NCBI GenBank assembly: GCA_023398105.1
Contig: JAEWST010000103.1
Coordinates: 62,001 to 126,000 of the forward strand
From: Bacillota bacterium
GTDB lineage: Bacteria; Bacillota; Clostridia; Acetivibrionales; DSM-1351
Reading direction: 5' to 3'
DNA length: 64,000 bases
The notes below the pieces were generated by a model. That model ran no database searches. It was not told the origin of the DNA and saw nothing but the letters and a program-made list of their open reading frames with translations. A program made the translations under genes and the position numbers. This document shows positions 52,416 to 61,886 of this stretch, in pieces. The stretch's first letter is position 1. The number at the start of each line of letters is the position of its first letter.

Positions 52416-52610
52416 TATAACGAGGCAAGAAAATGTCCCCCACTTCTATAAGTGGCGGGTACCACTTTGGTTATCAGGCGGTGAGAATATCTCCCGCCTC
52501 GATGAAACGCCGCTGAATGTAATAGCTCGAAAATAAAGTATGTACAAACAAGGAGCATTTTCGAGCTTGTATAAAATCGAAAAATTTCATTTTGAATCTA
52601 GGCGTTATAA
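52416..52610. repeat. family B repeat, full form with nested family C hairpin
   Basis: It runs from TATAACGAGGC to TAGGCGTTATAA. Compared with the copy at 20048 it holds about 40 extra bases, namely a CTCGAAAAT/ATTTTCGAG hairpin, inside the distal part. Confidence 0.7.
52526..52565. repeat. family C hairpin nested in family B
   Basis: CTCGAAAAT (52526-52534) pairs perfectly with ATTTTCGAG (52557-52565). Confidence 0.65.
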
Positions 52611-52667
52611 TATGATAATTGACTTTTAGATTATGTGGTAATAGATATTGTTAATTGTCCTAAGATG

Positions 52668-52842
52668 CACATAACAAAAAATGCTTGCTTTTAACATTTA
52701 TGTATGTTAATATGTATATAGGCTTCGATTGAAGTCTGTTTTTTTAGGAATACAAAGTTACAAAATACACATAACAAAAAAGAACCATGAAGTTGGAGCT
52801 TCATAGTTCTGAAATCTAGTGAACAGATATGGAACCGTTCAC
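52668..52842 (+). promoter_or_regulatory. control region of the restriction-modification operon
   Basis: It contains two CACATAACAAAAAA direct repeats exactly 100 bases apart (52668, 52768) and a GGCTTC/GAAGTC hairpin with T-run (52721-52746) that could be an attenuator. An AGAACCATGAAG/CTTCATAGTTCT hairpin (52781-52810) and a GTGAAC/GTTCAC inverted repeat (52819-52842) resembling an operator follow. No controller (C) protein gene is present. Confidence 0.45.
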
Positions 52843-52910
52843 AAATACTAAGTAGATTTATTATAGCATAATTGGTTCATAGGTTTCAATTGTTAGGAAA
52901 GGAGAAATCT

Positions 52911-53573
52911 ATGACAAACAAAGAAAAAGACGAGAAGAAAGAAGATAGAACAGGAGAGGAAACATTGAGATTAGATGAGTTAGCAACAGTTAAAACTGGC
53001 TTAGTTCTTGCAAGAAAACAAGCAAAACACCCATCTGATGAGATAGCAAATTATCGGCAACTAAATTTAAAAGCAATTAATGCAAAAGGATACATTGATG
53101 CTGAATATTTAGAGGAATTTATTGCAAATGAGAGACTAAGAGCAGAGTATCTAACCCAACCAGGAGATATTATTGTACGATTAACAACGCCATATACTGC
53201 AGTGTTGATTGATGCTGATTTTGCAGGTCTGGTAATACCTTCACACTTTGTTGTTATTAGAACCAAAGGTAAGAAGTTATTGCCTGAATATTTGTATTGG
53301 TTACTTAATACAGAGAAAATAAAGAATAAAATATTAGAAAATATAAGTAGTGTGATGATAGGAACGGTTAAGCCAGCGTCTTATGCCAATATTAATATTG
53401 ATATTGAGGTATTGTCAATTAAAGAACAACGAAAGATTGCTGAATTAAATATGTTAGCAAAAAGGGAAATTCATTTACTAGAACGCTTAATGGGACAGAA
53501 GGAATTGTATTATAAAGAGGCAATCATTAAAGTAGAGAAGGAAATGAGGAGCAAAAAGCATGAAAACAACTAA
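52911..53573 (+). CDS. single-TRD HsdS-like specificity protein (half-S)
   Basis: 220 residues from ATG 52911 after AAAGGAGAAATCT; the open frame from 52872 has no ribosome site. It carries one type I specificity domain: LDELATVKTGLVLARKQAK, QPGDIIVRLTTPYTAVLI, GLVIPSHFVVIRTK and LLPEYLYWLLNTEKIKNKIL, then the helical spacer PASYANINIDIEVLSIKEQRKIAELNMLAKREIHLLERLM. It is half the size of the full HsdS downstream. It could dimerise to form an alternative specificity subunit or regulate assembly. Its last 14 bases overlap hsdM, making it the first gene of the operon. Confidence 0.82.
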   Translation: MTNKEKDEKKEDRTGEETLRLDELATVKTGLVLARKQAKHPSDEIANYRQLNLKAINAKGYIDAEYLEEFIANERLRAEYLTQPGDIIVRLTTPYTAVLIDADFAGLVIPSHFVVIRTKGKKLLPEYLYWLLNTEKIKNKILENISSVMIGTVKPASYANINIDIEVLSIKEQRKIAELNMLAKREIHLLERLMGQKELYYKEAIIKVEKEMRSKKHENN

Positions 53574-55089
53574 AAGTGATATAGAAAGAGTATTATGGAA
53601 AGCTTGTGATAGTTTTAGAGGGAAGATAGATAGTTCAAGATATAAGGATTATATTTTATCAATGCTTTTTGTGAAGTATTTAAGTGATGTATGTGCAGAG
53701 ACAAAAGAAAAGTACATGAAGCAGTATGCAGGAGATGAACAAAGGGTAGAAAGAGCGATGAGTAGAGAGCCTTTCATGCTTGATGAGGATTCAACCTTTG
53801 ATTATCTTTATAAAAATAGAACTGACGGGGAAATTGGACAGAAGATTAATGTTGCATTAAATAATATTGAAGAGCATAATAGTGGGAAATTAAGAAATGT
53901 ATTTCGTGCAATTGATTTTAATTCAACAGTAGATTTTGGAGAAAAGAAGGAAAAGAATGCAACTCTTAAGAATGTGCTGGAGGATTTTAATTCTCTTAAC
54001 TTAAGACCGTCAATGCTAGAAAGTAATGATATTATTGGTGATGCTTATGAATATATGATTGCAAACTTTGCTTCAGATGCAGGAAAAAAAGGTGGCGAAT
54101 TCTTTACACCAAGTCAAGTATCTAAGCTAGTGGCAACACTTGTAGAACCTCAAGAGAACGATAGGATTTATGACCCTACTTGTGGAAGTGGTGGTTTGCT
54201 TTTAAAAGCTTATAACAAAGCGAATACCAATAAGGTTGCAATCTACGGACAGGAAAAGAACATGCAGACATGGGCACTTTGTAGCATGAATATGTTCTTG
54301 CACGGAATTGATGACGCAAAAATATGGCAAGGTGATACATTGGCTAATCCTCAGAATATTGAAGATGACAAGCTGATGAAATTTCAGGTAGTAGTTGCAA
54401 ATCCGCCTTTTAGCTTGGATAAATGGGATAGTGGTTTCTTAGCAGATGTTACAGATGATAAAAAGAAATCAAAGATGACTGCTGAATTGGATATTTATCA
54501 TAGATTTGATTGGGGAGTACCACCATCAAGTAAAGGAGACTATGCATTTATCCTTCACATGCTAAATAGTTTAGATGCTGACAATGGGAGAATGGGAGTT
54601 GTATTGCCTCATGGTGTATTGTTTAGAGGTGCATCAGAGGGTAGAATCAGACAACAGATTATAGAATTTAATTTATTAGATGCTGTAATAGGTCTGCCTG
54701 CTAACTTGTTTTATGGAACATCAATTCCTGCTTGTGTATTGATATTTAAAAAGAATCGTAAACGCCGGAATGTATTGTTTATAGATGCTAGTGGAGATGG
54801 AAATTTTGAAAAGGGAAAAAATCAAAATGTTTTAAGGGATGCGGATATTGAAAAAATAGTAGAGACATATAAGGCTTATCAGTCTAAAGATAAATATTCC
54901 TATGTTGCTTCATTAGATGAAATAAAAGAAAATGATTTCAATTTAAATATACCTCGTTATGTGGATACGTTTGAAGAAGAGGAAATGATTGACATTGATG
55001 AAGTGCGTTCTAATATTGCCAATATTGAAAAAGAACTAAAAGAAGTACAGGCACAGATGGACGAGTATCTAAAGGAGCTAGGATTATGA
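53560..55089 (+). CDS. hsdM: type I restriction-modification N6-adenine methyltransferase HsdM
   Basis: 509 residues; the ATG lies inside the half-S gene after ATGAGGAGC. Motif I for AdoMet is YDPTCGSGGLLLKAY (~205); the catalytic motif IV is VVANPPFSLDKWD (~280). GGEFFTPSQVSKLVATLVEP and GVLPHGVLFRGASEGRIRQ are family signatures. The C-terminal helices (NIANIEKELKEVQAQMDEYLKELGL) contact HsdS. It methylates adenine in the bipartite target set by HsdS and forms M2S and R2M2S complexes. It overlaps the next gene by four bases. Confidence 0.97.
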   Translation: MKTTKSDIERVLWKACDSFRGKIDSSRYKDYILSMLFVKYLSDVCAETKEKYMKQYAGDEQRVERAMSREPFMLDEDSTFDYLYKNRTDGEIGQKINVALNNIEEHNSGKLRNVFRAIDFNSTVDFGEKKEKNATLKNVLEDFNSLNLRPSMLESNDIIGDAYEYMIANFASDAGKKGGEFFTPSQVSKLVATLVEPQENDRIYDPTCGSGGLLLKAYNKANTNKVAIYGQEKNMQTWALCSMNMFLHGIDDAKIWQGDTLANPQNIEDDKLMKFQVVVANPPFSLDKWDSGFLADVTDDKKKSKMTAELDIYHRFDWGVPPSSKGDYAFILHMLNSLDADNGRMGVVLPHGVLFRGASEGRIRQQIIEFNLLDAVIGLPANLFYGTSIPACVLIFKKNRKRRNVLFIDASGDGNFEKGKNQNVLRDADIEKIVETYKAYQSKDKYSYVASLDEIKENDFNLNIPRYVDTFEEEEMIDIDEVRSNIANIEKELKEVQAQMDEYLKELGL

Positions 55090-55940
55090 GTGATATCATA
55101 AAATATAATGATCAAACATTTGAATCAATAAAGCATATTAATGAAAATGGTCAAGAGTTTTGGTATGCAAGAGAATTACAAGTGGTTTTTGATTATTCAC
55201 AATGGAGACGATTTAACGATGTAATAGAAAGAGCAAAAGTTGCATGCGAGAATAGTGGAAATAGAATTGAAGAACATTTTGCCGAGGTTGGCAAAACGAT
55301 AGAAATGCCTAAAAACGCTCAAAAAGAAATTTTGGATTTTGAATTATCAAGATATGCTTGCTATTTGATTGTAATGAATGGCGATTCAAGAAAAGACGTT
55401 ATAGCTATTGGACAAACTTATTTTGCAGTAAAAACTAGACAACAGGAATTAATTGAAGATTATGAAAATCTTGATGAGGAACAGAAGAGGCTTGCAATCC
55501 GTAATGAAATGAAATTACATAACAAATCCCTTGCAGATGCTGCAAAAAATGCTGGAGTAGCAGATGCAAAAGATTATGCAATATTTCAAAATAGAGGATA
55601 TCAAGGACTATATGGTGGATTGGGTGCAAAGGAAATTCATGCGAGAAAAGGATTGAAAAAGAGTCAACAGATACTTGACCATATGGGAAGCACAGAGCTT
55701 GCAGCAAATCTATTCCGTGCAACACAGACAGATGAAAAGCTTAGACGAGAAAATATTCAAGGAAAAAAAGAAGCTGGGGACGCTCATTTCGAGGTAGGAA
55801 CAAAGGTAAGGCAGACAATTGCTGAATTGGGTGGAACTATGCCAGAAGACTTGCCAACACCAACTAAGAGCATCAAGCAGATTGAGAAAGAAGAATCAAA
55901 ACGAATAGAACAGCTACAGAATGGTGGTGAATACAATTGA
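55086..55940 (+). CDS. dinD: DinD-family DNA-damage-inducible protein
   Basis: 284 residues overlapping hsdM (ATGA) and the following hsdS. It starts with a BRO/KilA-like N domain (FESIKHINENGQEFWYARELQVVFDYSQWRRFNDVIERA) and continues with the DinD core (SRYACYLIVMNGDSRKDVIAIGQTYFAVKTRQQE; FQNRGYQGLYGGLGAKEIHARKGL). E. coli DinD is LexA-controlled and inhibits RecA-filament activities, and homologues recur inside type I operons. No LexA box is needed here because the gene is translated from the operon mRNA. It may protect against damage during restriction; this is inferred. Confidence 0.92.
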   Translation: MSDIIKYNDQTFESIKHINENGQEFWYARELQVVFDYSQWRRFNDVIERAKVACENSGNRIEEHFAEVGKTIEMPKNAQKEILDFELSRYACYLIVMNGDSRKDVIAIGQTYFAVKTRQQELIEDYENLDEEQKRLAIRNEMKLHNKSLADAAKNAGVADAKDYAIFQNRGYQGLYGGLGAKEIHARKGLKKSQQILDHMGSTELAANLFRATQTDEKLRRENIQGKKEAGDAHFEVGTKVRQTIAELGGTMPEDLPTPTKSIKQIEKEESKRIEQLQNGGEYN

Positions 55941-57187
55941 GAGAAGATATTAAAGAACGTATTGAGATGATAAAAAGAGGGAAAGTGCCTAATGGGTATA
56001 AGAAAACGAAGGTTGGAATTATACCAGGAAATTGGAAAGTTGAAAAGATATGTACATGTTTATCACCTATAAAGAATGCTGTAGATGTTGAGGGAAATAA
56101 GAAATATACACAAATAGGAATTCGATCTCATGGCAAAGGACTATTTTATAAAGAACCTATTTCAGGAAAAGAATTAGGAAATAAAATGGTATATTGGATT
56201 GAACCAAATTGTTTTATTGTAAATATCGTTTTTGCTTGGGAACAAGCAATAGGAAAAACCACAGAAAATGAGGTTGGAATGATAGGTTCTCATCGCTTTC
56301 CAATGTATAAGCCTAGTGATAATACAGTGTTAGTCGATTATCTTGTATATTATTTTATGACGCAAAAAGGAAAGGATGTTATGGAACATGCATCACCTGG
56401 AGGTGCAGGTAGGAATAGAACTTTAGGGCAAGATAGATTTATGAATAGTCAAATAATACTTCCCACAATTAATGAACAGGGAAAAATTGTGAAAATATTA
56501 GAGGTGTATTATGAAAAAATTAAGCTTATAGAAAGATTGATTACTGAAAAGGCAAAACAAAAGAAATGGTTTGTGCAAAATTATCTTACTGGAAAAAAAC
56601 GTATAAATGGATATGAACTTAAATGGAAAGAAATCAAACTAGGTGAATTGTTTTCGGAGCGTATTGAGACAAATGATGATAGGAGTGAATTGTTGTCTAT
56701 AACAGGAACGGGAATTATTCCGAGAAGTGAGATGGAAGGTAAGGATAATTCAAGTGAAGATAAGAGCAAATATAAGAAAATTTATGTGGGAGACATTGGC
56801 TATAATACTATGCGTATGTGGCAAGGCGTATCTGCTTATTCCAATTATGAGGGTATTGTAAGCCCAGCGTATACAGTGCTAAAATCAAAACAAAATACTG
56901 ATGCAAAGTTTTTTTCATATTTGTTTAAATTGCCTTATGTAATATTTAAATTTTATAGGTATTCCCAAGGTCTAGTTGATGATACTAGAAATCTAAAGTA
57001 CAAAAATTTTAAAAAGATAAAATTATGTGTACCAACAGATATTAAAGAACAAAAAGCCATAGCCCAAATCCTTTCTCAAGCAGACAAAGAAATCCAACTA
57101 TTAGAGAAAAAACTAGAGCAAACAAAACTGGAAAAGAAAGCTATGATGCAATTACTCTTAACAGGCATCGTTAGAGTAAATCAGTAA
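55937..57187 (+). CDS. hsdS: type I restriction-modification specificity subunit HsdS
   Basis: 416 residues from TTG 55937, which overlaps the dinD TGA. Two target-recognition domains are present: TRD1 (~15-195; IPGNWKVEKICTCLSPIKNAV and AGRNRTLGQDRFMNSQIILP) and TRD2 (~220-400; LKWKEIKLGELFSERIET and KYKNFKKIKLCVPTDIKEQKAIAQILSQ). Each is followed by a helical spacer (VYYEKIKLIERLITEKAKQKKW; IQLLEKKLEQTKLEKKAMMQLL). It recognises a bipartite DNA target and positions HsdM and HsdR. The target cannot be read from sequence. hsdR follows after 80 bases with its own ribosome site. Confidence 0.95.
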   Translation: MREDIKERIEMIKRGKVPNGYKKTKVGIIPGNWKVEKICTCLSPIKNAVDVEGNKKYTQIGIRSHGKGLFYKEPISGKELGNKMVYWIEPNCFIVNIVFAWEQAIGKTTENEVGMIGSHRFPMYKPSDNTVLVDYLVYYFMTQKGKDVMEHASPGGAGRNRTLGQDRFMNSQIILPTINEQGKIVKILEVYYEKIKLIERLITEKAKQKKWFVQNYLTGKKRINGYELKWKEIKLGELFSERIETNDDRSELLSITGTGIIPRSEMEGKDNSSEDKSKYKKIYVGDIGYNTMRMWQGVSAYSNYEGIVSPAYTVLKSKQNTDAKFFSYLFKLPYVIFKFYRYSQGLVDDTRNLKYKNFKKIKLCVPTDIKEQKAIAQILSQADKEIQLLEKKLEQTKLEKKAMMQLLLTGIVRVNQ

Positions 57188-57267
57188 GGCTATCAGCAAA
57201 AGGCAAAGTATGGATTTAAGCAATTGACATAAAAGACTAAATAATATCCTTATGCGGAGGTGAGACG

Positions 57268-60200
57268 ATGGACAGAGATTTGTATCTTGAAAATAATGCA
57301 AGTAAATATCCTGCAATAGATTTATTAAAAAAGTTAGGTTATACTTACATATCAATGGAAGATTGTGCCTTACAGCGTGGAAGTAAATATCAAGTATTAT
57401 TAAAAGGAATTCTGCGCAATCAGCTTAGAAAGCTAAATCGTTTTGAATTTGGCGGTATTGAGCAGGAATTTTCTTCAGCAAATATTGAAAGAGCAATTGA
57501 GGATTTAGACGAACCTCTGACAGATGGAATTATTAAAACAAGTGAGAAAATTTATGATTCATTAATGCTTGGAAGAAGCTATCCAGAGACTATTGGAAGT
57601 GGCAAGGTTCTTAGTTTCGACTTAAAATATATTGATTGGGAACACATTGAAAACAATGAATTTCATGTAACTGAAGAATATTCAGTTGAAAGTAAAGATG
57701 GGGAACATAAGGTAAGACCCGATATTGTTCTTTTTGTAAATGGAATTCCTTTTGGGGTAATTGAATGCAAGACTCCTTATATTACAGTGGAACAAGGTGT
57801 AGAGCAGATGCTACGAAATCAGCAAGACAATTATATTCCACAGCTATTCAAATTTGTTCAGATTGTAATGGCTACAAATAAAAATTCTGTAAAATATGCA
57901 ACCACAGGTACACCAAAGAAGTTCTGGAGTATTTGGAAAGAGGAAAATCAAGAATTTTTAGAAGAAAAGTTAGCTGAGTGCATTACTGATAGACAGCCAA
58001 CGGCTCAAGACGAAAATATTATTGCATTATTATCAAAAGAAAGATTAATGGAAATTTCTAAATATTTTGTTTTGTATGATGCAAATGTTAAGAAGATTTG
58101 CAGATACCAACAGTATTTTGCAATCAAAGAAATTATAAAAACCATTAATACAAATGATGTACAGGGGAATCGTCAGAGTGGTGTTATATGGCATACACAA
58201 GGTTCTGGTAAATCATTAACTATGGTTATGCTTGCAAAATATATCTTATTAGAGATGACAAAGTTAGAACCTAAGGTTGTTATTGTAACAGATCGTAAAG
58301 AACTGGATAAACAGATAGCTAAGACATTTACGCATACAAGATGCAAGCCTGCAAGAGCAACCAGTGGCAAGAACTTAATTGAATTAATTGACGAAGGGAA
58401 AGCCGATATTATTACCACAATAATCAATAAGTTTAATACCGTTGAGAATAGTGGATTAAAAGCTATTGGAAGAGATATATTTATATTGGTGGATGAAAGC
58501 CATCGAACAAATTATGGTGAATTATCTACAAAGATGAGGGTTGTATTTCCAAATGCCTGTTATATAGGATTTACAGGGACTCCGCTTATGAAGAGTGAAA
58601 AAAATACAATGACGAAGTTTGGCAAATTGATTCATAAGTATACTATAAAGAATGGTGTAGAGGATCGTGCAATTGTACCATTAATTTATGAGGGGAGATT
58701 TGTAGAACAGACGGTAGATGAAGCAAATATTGATTTGTGGTTTGAACAAACCACTAAAAGGCTAAATGATAAACAAAAAATTGACTTGAAGAAAAAGTGG
58801 AGCAGTATGAAGCATTTATCTTCTACTGAGGCACGAATTAAAAGAATTGCATTAGATATCAATAATCATTTTGTGGAAGGATACAAAGCTACAGGGTTTA
58901 AGGCTATGATGGCAACAAATCGTAAAAGAGATGCTGTTTCATATTTGGCATGTTTTGAACAGTTTGGAGACTTAAAATGTGAAGTGTGTATTTCAACTCC
59001 AGATTTGAGAGAAAGTGTAGTTGATATTGACGAATCAACAGATGACAAAGTTATTTCATACTGGAATAAAATAATGAAAAAGTATGGAGATGCAGACACT
59101 TACGAAGATTCAGTGAAGAATCGTTTTGTTGACGGTGATATTGATATTTTAATTGTATGTAGCAAGATGTTGACGGGCTTTGATGCACCTATATGTCAGG
59201 TGCTTTATATTGATAAAGAACTAAAAGAGCATGGTTTGTTGCAGGCAATTGCACGAACAAATCGTTTGGCAGATGGAAAGGATTATGGATTAATTGTAGA
59301 TTATAGAGGGTTAATTCAAAAACTGGACGAGGCAATGAATATGTATAGTGGTGCAGGCTTGGAAAACTTTGAGGCAGGTGACTTGAAAGGTGCTATTGTA
59401 GATGTTATTAGTGTTGTTGGAAAGTTAAGAGAAGCATATACAAGATTAATAGATTTATTTGTATCTGTTAATAATAAGAAGGATACCGAAGAGGTTGAGG
59501 TGTTTCTTGCTGATGACAAGAAGAGAGAAGAGTTTTATTCTTTGCTATGTGCATTTGGAAAGCATTTAGCCGTTGTTCTAAATTCTGAAGTAGCATATCA
59601 GGATATCCCAAAAGATGAAAGGAAGCGATATCAGGATTCATTTGCCTTTTATTCAAAAGTAAGGCGTTCAGTAAAGATACGTTATTGTGATTCTATTGAC
59701 AATAGAGAATATGAGCCTCTGATGCAGAACCTATTGGACAATCATTTATCAGTGGTGGGACTAAAACAAATAACAGCACCTGTAGATATCTTGAATAAAT
59801 CAGATTTTGAAAAAGAATTAGATGAGCTTGGATCACTTCGTTCAAAGGCAGATGCAATTCAGTCAAAGATTACAAAGAGTATTAGTGAGAAATATGATGA
59901 AAATCCAGCATATTATTATAGCTTTTCTAAGAGAATAAAGGAGACATTGCAGTTATATAAAGAAAAGATAATTACTGATGCGGAATACTTAAATAAAATG
60001 CGTTCAATTATGTCTGATTATGTATCAGGTGTTACTGATGTGAAATATCCTGAAAAGCTTAAGAATAATGTTCATGCACAAGCTTTTTTTGGTGTAGTGG
60101 GAGCAATATTGAACGACGAGATAGATAACCCATACAATTCCTATATGGTAGCCGAAGAATTTTCATATGGAGATGAGCCCAAAGAAACTAAACAAGATGT

Positions 60201-60411
60201 TATAGCTGATATTGCAATAAAGATAACAAATATTATAGAAAAACACAGTAGAGTAGATTGGACAAATAACAAGTCAATTCATGATAGGATAGCGCAAGAT
60301 ATAGATGATATGTTTTATGAGTATGAATGTGTCGGGAAATTTAAACTACCGTTTAAAATAATAGATAAAATTATTGAAAATGTCAAAACAACGGCACTAA
60401 GGAGATTTTAA
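57268..60411 (+). CDS. hsdR: type I restriction endonuclease subunit HsdR
   Basis: 1,047 residues; CGGAGGTGAGACG precedes the ATG. The N-terminal nuclease domain has a PD-(D/E)xK site, RPDIVLFVNGIPFGVIECKTP in part (~150-170). The SF2 motor has Walker A in WHTQGSGKSLTMVM (~309), the DEAD-box variant LVDESHRTNYG (~409), GFTGTPL (~434), and CSKMLTGFDAP with IARTNRL in the second RecA lobe. A C-terminal helical region binds the methyltransferase core. It translocates DNA with ATP and cuts at distance from unmethylated sites. It looks intact, so the system is probably active. Confidence 0.97.
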   Translation: MDRDLYLENNASKYPAIDLLKKLGYTYISMEDCALQRGSKYQVLLKGILRNQLRKLNRFEFGGIEQEFSSANIERAIEDLDEPLTDGIIKTSEKIYDSLMLGRSYPETIGSGKVLSFDLKYIDWEHIENNEFHVTEEYSVESKDGEHKVRPDIVLFVNGIPFGVIECKTPYITVEQGVEQMLRNQQDNYIPQLFKFVQIVMATNKNSVKYATTGTPKKFWSIWKEENQEFLEEKLAECITDRQPTAQDENIIALLSKERLMEISKYFVLYDANVKKICRYQQYFAIKEIIKTINTNDVQGNRQSGVIWHTQGSGKSLTMVMLAKYILLEMTKLEPKVVIVTDRKELDKQIAKTFTHTRCKPARATSGKNLIELIDEGKADIITTIINKFNTVENSGLKAIGRDIFILVDESHRTNYGELSTKMRVVFPNACYIGFTGTPLMKSEKNTMTKFGKLIHKYTIKNGVEDRAIVPLIYEGRFVEQTVDEANIDLWFEQTTKRLNDKQKIDLKKKWSSMKHLSSTEARIKRIALDINNHFVEGYKATGFKAMMATNRKRDAVSYLACFEQFGDLKCEVCISTPDLRESVVDIDESTDDKVISYWNKIMKKYGDADTYEDSVKNRFVDGDIDILIVCSKMLTGFDAPICQVLYIDKELKEHGLLQAIARTNRLADGKDYGLIVDYRGLIQKLDEAMNMYSGAGLENFEAGDLKGAIVDVISVVGKLREAYTRLIDLFVSVNNKKDTEEVEVFLADDKKREEFYSLLCAFGKHLAVVLNSEVAYQDIPKDERKRYQDSFAFYSKVRRSVKIRYCDSIDNREYEPLMQNLLDNHLSVVGLKQITAPVDILNKSDFEKELDELGSLRSKADAIQSKITKSISEKYDENPAYYYSFSKRIKETLQLYKEKIITDAEYLNKMRSIMSDYVSGVTDVKYPEKLKNNVHAQAFFGVVGAILNDEIDNPYNSYMVAEEFSYGDEPKETKQDVIADIAIKITNIIEKHSRVDWTNNKSIHDRIAQDIDDMFYEYECVGKFKLPFKIIDKIIENVKTTALRRF

Positions 60412-60415
60412 GCTG

Positions 60416-61141
60416 ATGAAATCTAATACAGAAACAAGAAAGATTATGTGTGAGCAAAGCGTATTAGAATATCAGCTCATACGTAAAACAGTAAAGAATA
60501 TAAATCTTAGAATAAAATCTGATGGACAGATATTTGTATCTGCAAATATTAATGTACCCATTGATTTTATTGATAATTTTGTAAGTAAGAAACATGAATA
60601 TATACTTCGAGCATTGAATAGGTTCGAAGAGAATCGAAAGTATATATCTAATGCATCAAGACAATATGTGAGTGGTGAAAGCTTTGATATATTAGGGAAA
60701 AGTTTACGTTTAAAAGTTATTCAGGGACAACAAGAATCAGTAACAACAGATGGAGTGTTTTTATTTCTTACGGTAAGAAATAAAGCAAATCTTAAGCGTA
60801 AAGAGAACTTAATGAATAACTGGCTCAAAGAAACACAAATGGAGAAATTTGATCAAATATGTAGGGGAATCTATCATATATTTGAAAAATATGGTGTTAA
60901 ATATCCAACTATAAAAGTTAGGTATATGACTTCAAGATGGGGCTCTTGTCAGCTCAAGAGAGGCATTATTACTCTTAATAGCAAGCTTATAGAAGCACCA
61001 AGAAACAGTATTGAGTATGTTGTGTTGCATGAGTTTGCTCACTTTATACACCCTAACCATTCCAAGAAATTTTATGATTTTATGGCAATGCTAATGCCAG
61101 ATTGGAAGGAGCGAAAGAAGGAGCTGGATAAGAGATTATAG
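60416..61141 (+). CDS. YgjP-like zinc metallopeptidase (DUF45)
   Basis: 241 residues starting four bases after hsdR, with AAGGAGATTTTAAGCTG upstream. The zinc motif is VVLHEFAHFIHPNHSKKFYDFM (quoted in part: HEFAH, then H-P-N-H-S-K-F), with the family pattern RYMTSRWGSCQ before it. YgjP/WLM-type peptidases are repeatedly found downstream of type I hsdR genes. A role in removing or processing restriction subunits is plausible by analogy but not shown by the sequence. Confidence 0.93.
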   Translation: MKSNTETRKIMCEQSVLEYQLIRKTVKNINLRIKSDGQIFVSANINVPIDFIDNFVSKKHEYILRALNRFEENRKYISNASRQYVSGESFDILGKSLRLKVIQGQQESVTTDGVFLFLTVRNKANLKRKENLMNNWLKETQMEKFDQICRGIYHIFEKYGVKYPTIKVRYMTSRWGSCQLKRGIITLNSKLIEAPRNSIEYVVLHEFAHFIHPNHSKKFYDFMAMLMPDWKERKKELDKRL

Positions 61142-61264
61142 AATTGATAGAAAAAAGGATTTTTAAAGTTCAATTATAATTAGCAATCTGATGCTAACTA
61201 CTGCAACACGTATTTTCACAAATAACAAAAATAATTAAAAGCTAAAATACGAGGAGGCAAAACA

Positions 61265-61651
61265 ATGAAAACCTACATAACACATGTGGCACTTTACGTT
61301 AAAGATATTGAAAGAGCAAGAGAATTTTATGTGAAATATTTTGATGGGAAGAGCAATGATAAATATGTAAATTCAAAAGGCTTTCAGAGCTATTTTATTA
61401 CATTTTCTTCAGGTGCTAGAATGGAGATAATGGCACATAATGAATTAGAGCTTCGTGAAAATAAGGATAAGGTAAACGGCTGGAGTCATATAGCTTTTTC
61501 TGTAGGATGTAAGGAAAATGTACGTATGCTGACAGAGGAAATTGTAGCCGATGGTTATGAATTGTTAAGTCCAGTGAGACACACAGGAGATGGCTACTAT
61601 GAAAGCTGTGTGTCTGACCCAGAGGGCAACCGTGTTGAGATAACAGTATGA
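61265..61651 (+). CDS. VOC-family (glyoxalase-like) protein
   Basis: 128 residues with ACGAGGAGGCAAAACA before the ATG. Two beta-alpha-beta-beta-beta halves are seen: ITHVALYVKDIERAREFYVKYFDG and WSHIAFSVGCKENVRML, ending DPEGNRVEITV. Likely metal ligands are the His in THVALYV, the Glu in ARMEIMAH, the His in WSHIAFS and the Glu in RVEITV. Members include lactoylglutathione lyase-like, dioxygenase and resistance proteins; the substrate is unknown. It stands alone at the end of the island-like region. Confidence 0.9.
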   Translation: MKTYITHVALYVKDIERAREFYVKYFDGKSNDKYVNSKGFQSYFITFSSGARMEIMAHNELELRENKDKVNGWSHIAFSVGCKENVRMLTEEIVADGYELLSPVRHTGDGYYESCVSDPEGNRVEITV

Positions 61652-61886
61652 GGAACAAATACTATATTGCAATCACGTCTTGCGTAAATATGCTATTTAT
61701 ATTGCTACGTTAGTTATAGTTTAAAAATTTTGGTTAGAAAATATATAGTTTTTCTATATAAGTTTTGTCAGCAAGCCCCAAGTAAGTACACCAAAATCTT
61801 AATATAGAAAAGTTAAGTAAATTACATAAAATAGTAATCTCCATTAATAAGTTTGTGTTACCCAGAATTAAGATGTGAGTTAATAT

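Noticed and set aside
14696..52610. CRISPR array suggested by multiple similar repeats.
   Set aside because: Copies are kilobases apart, differ in length and have no regular spacers; no cas genes are present.
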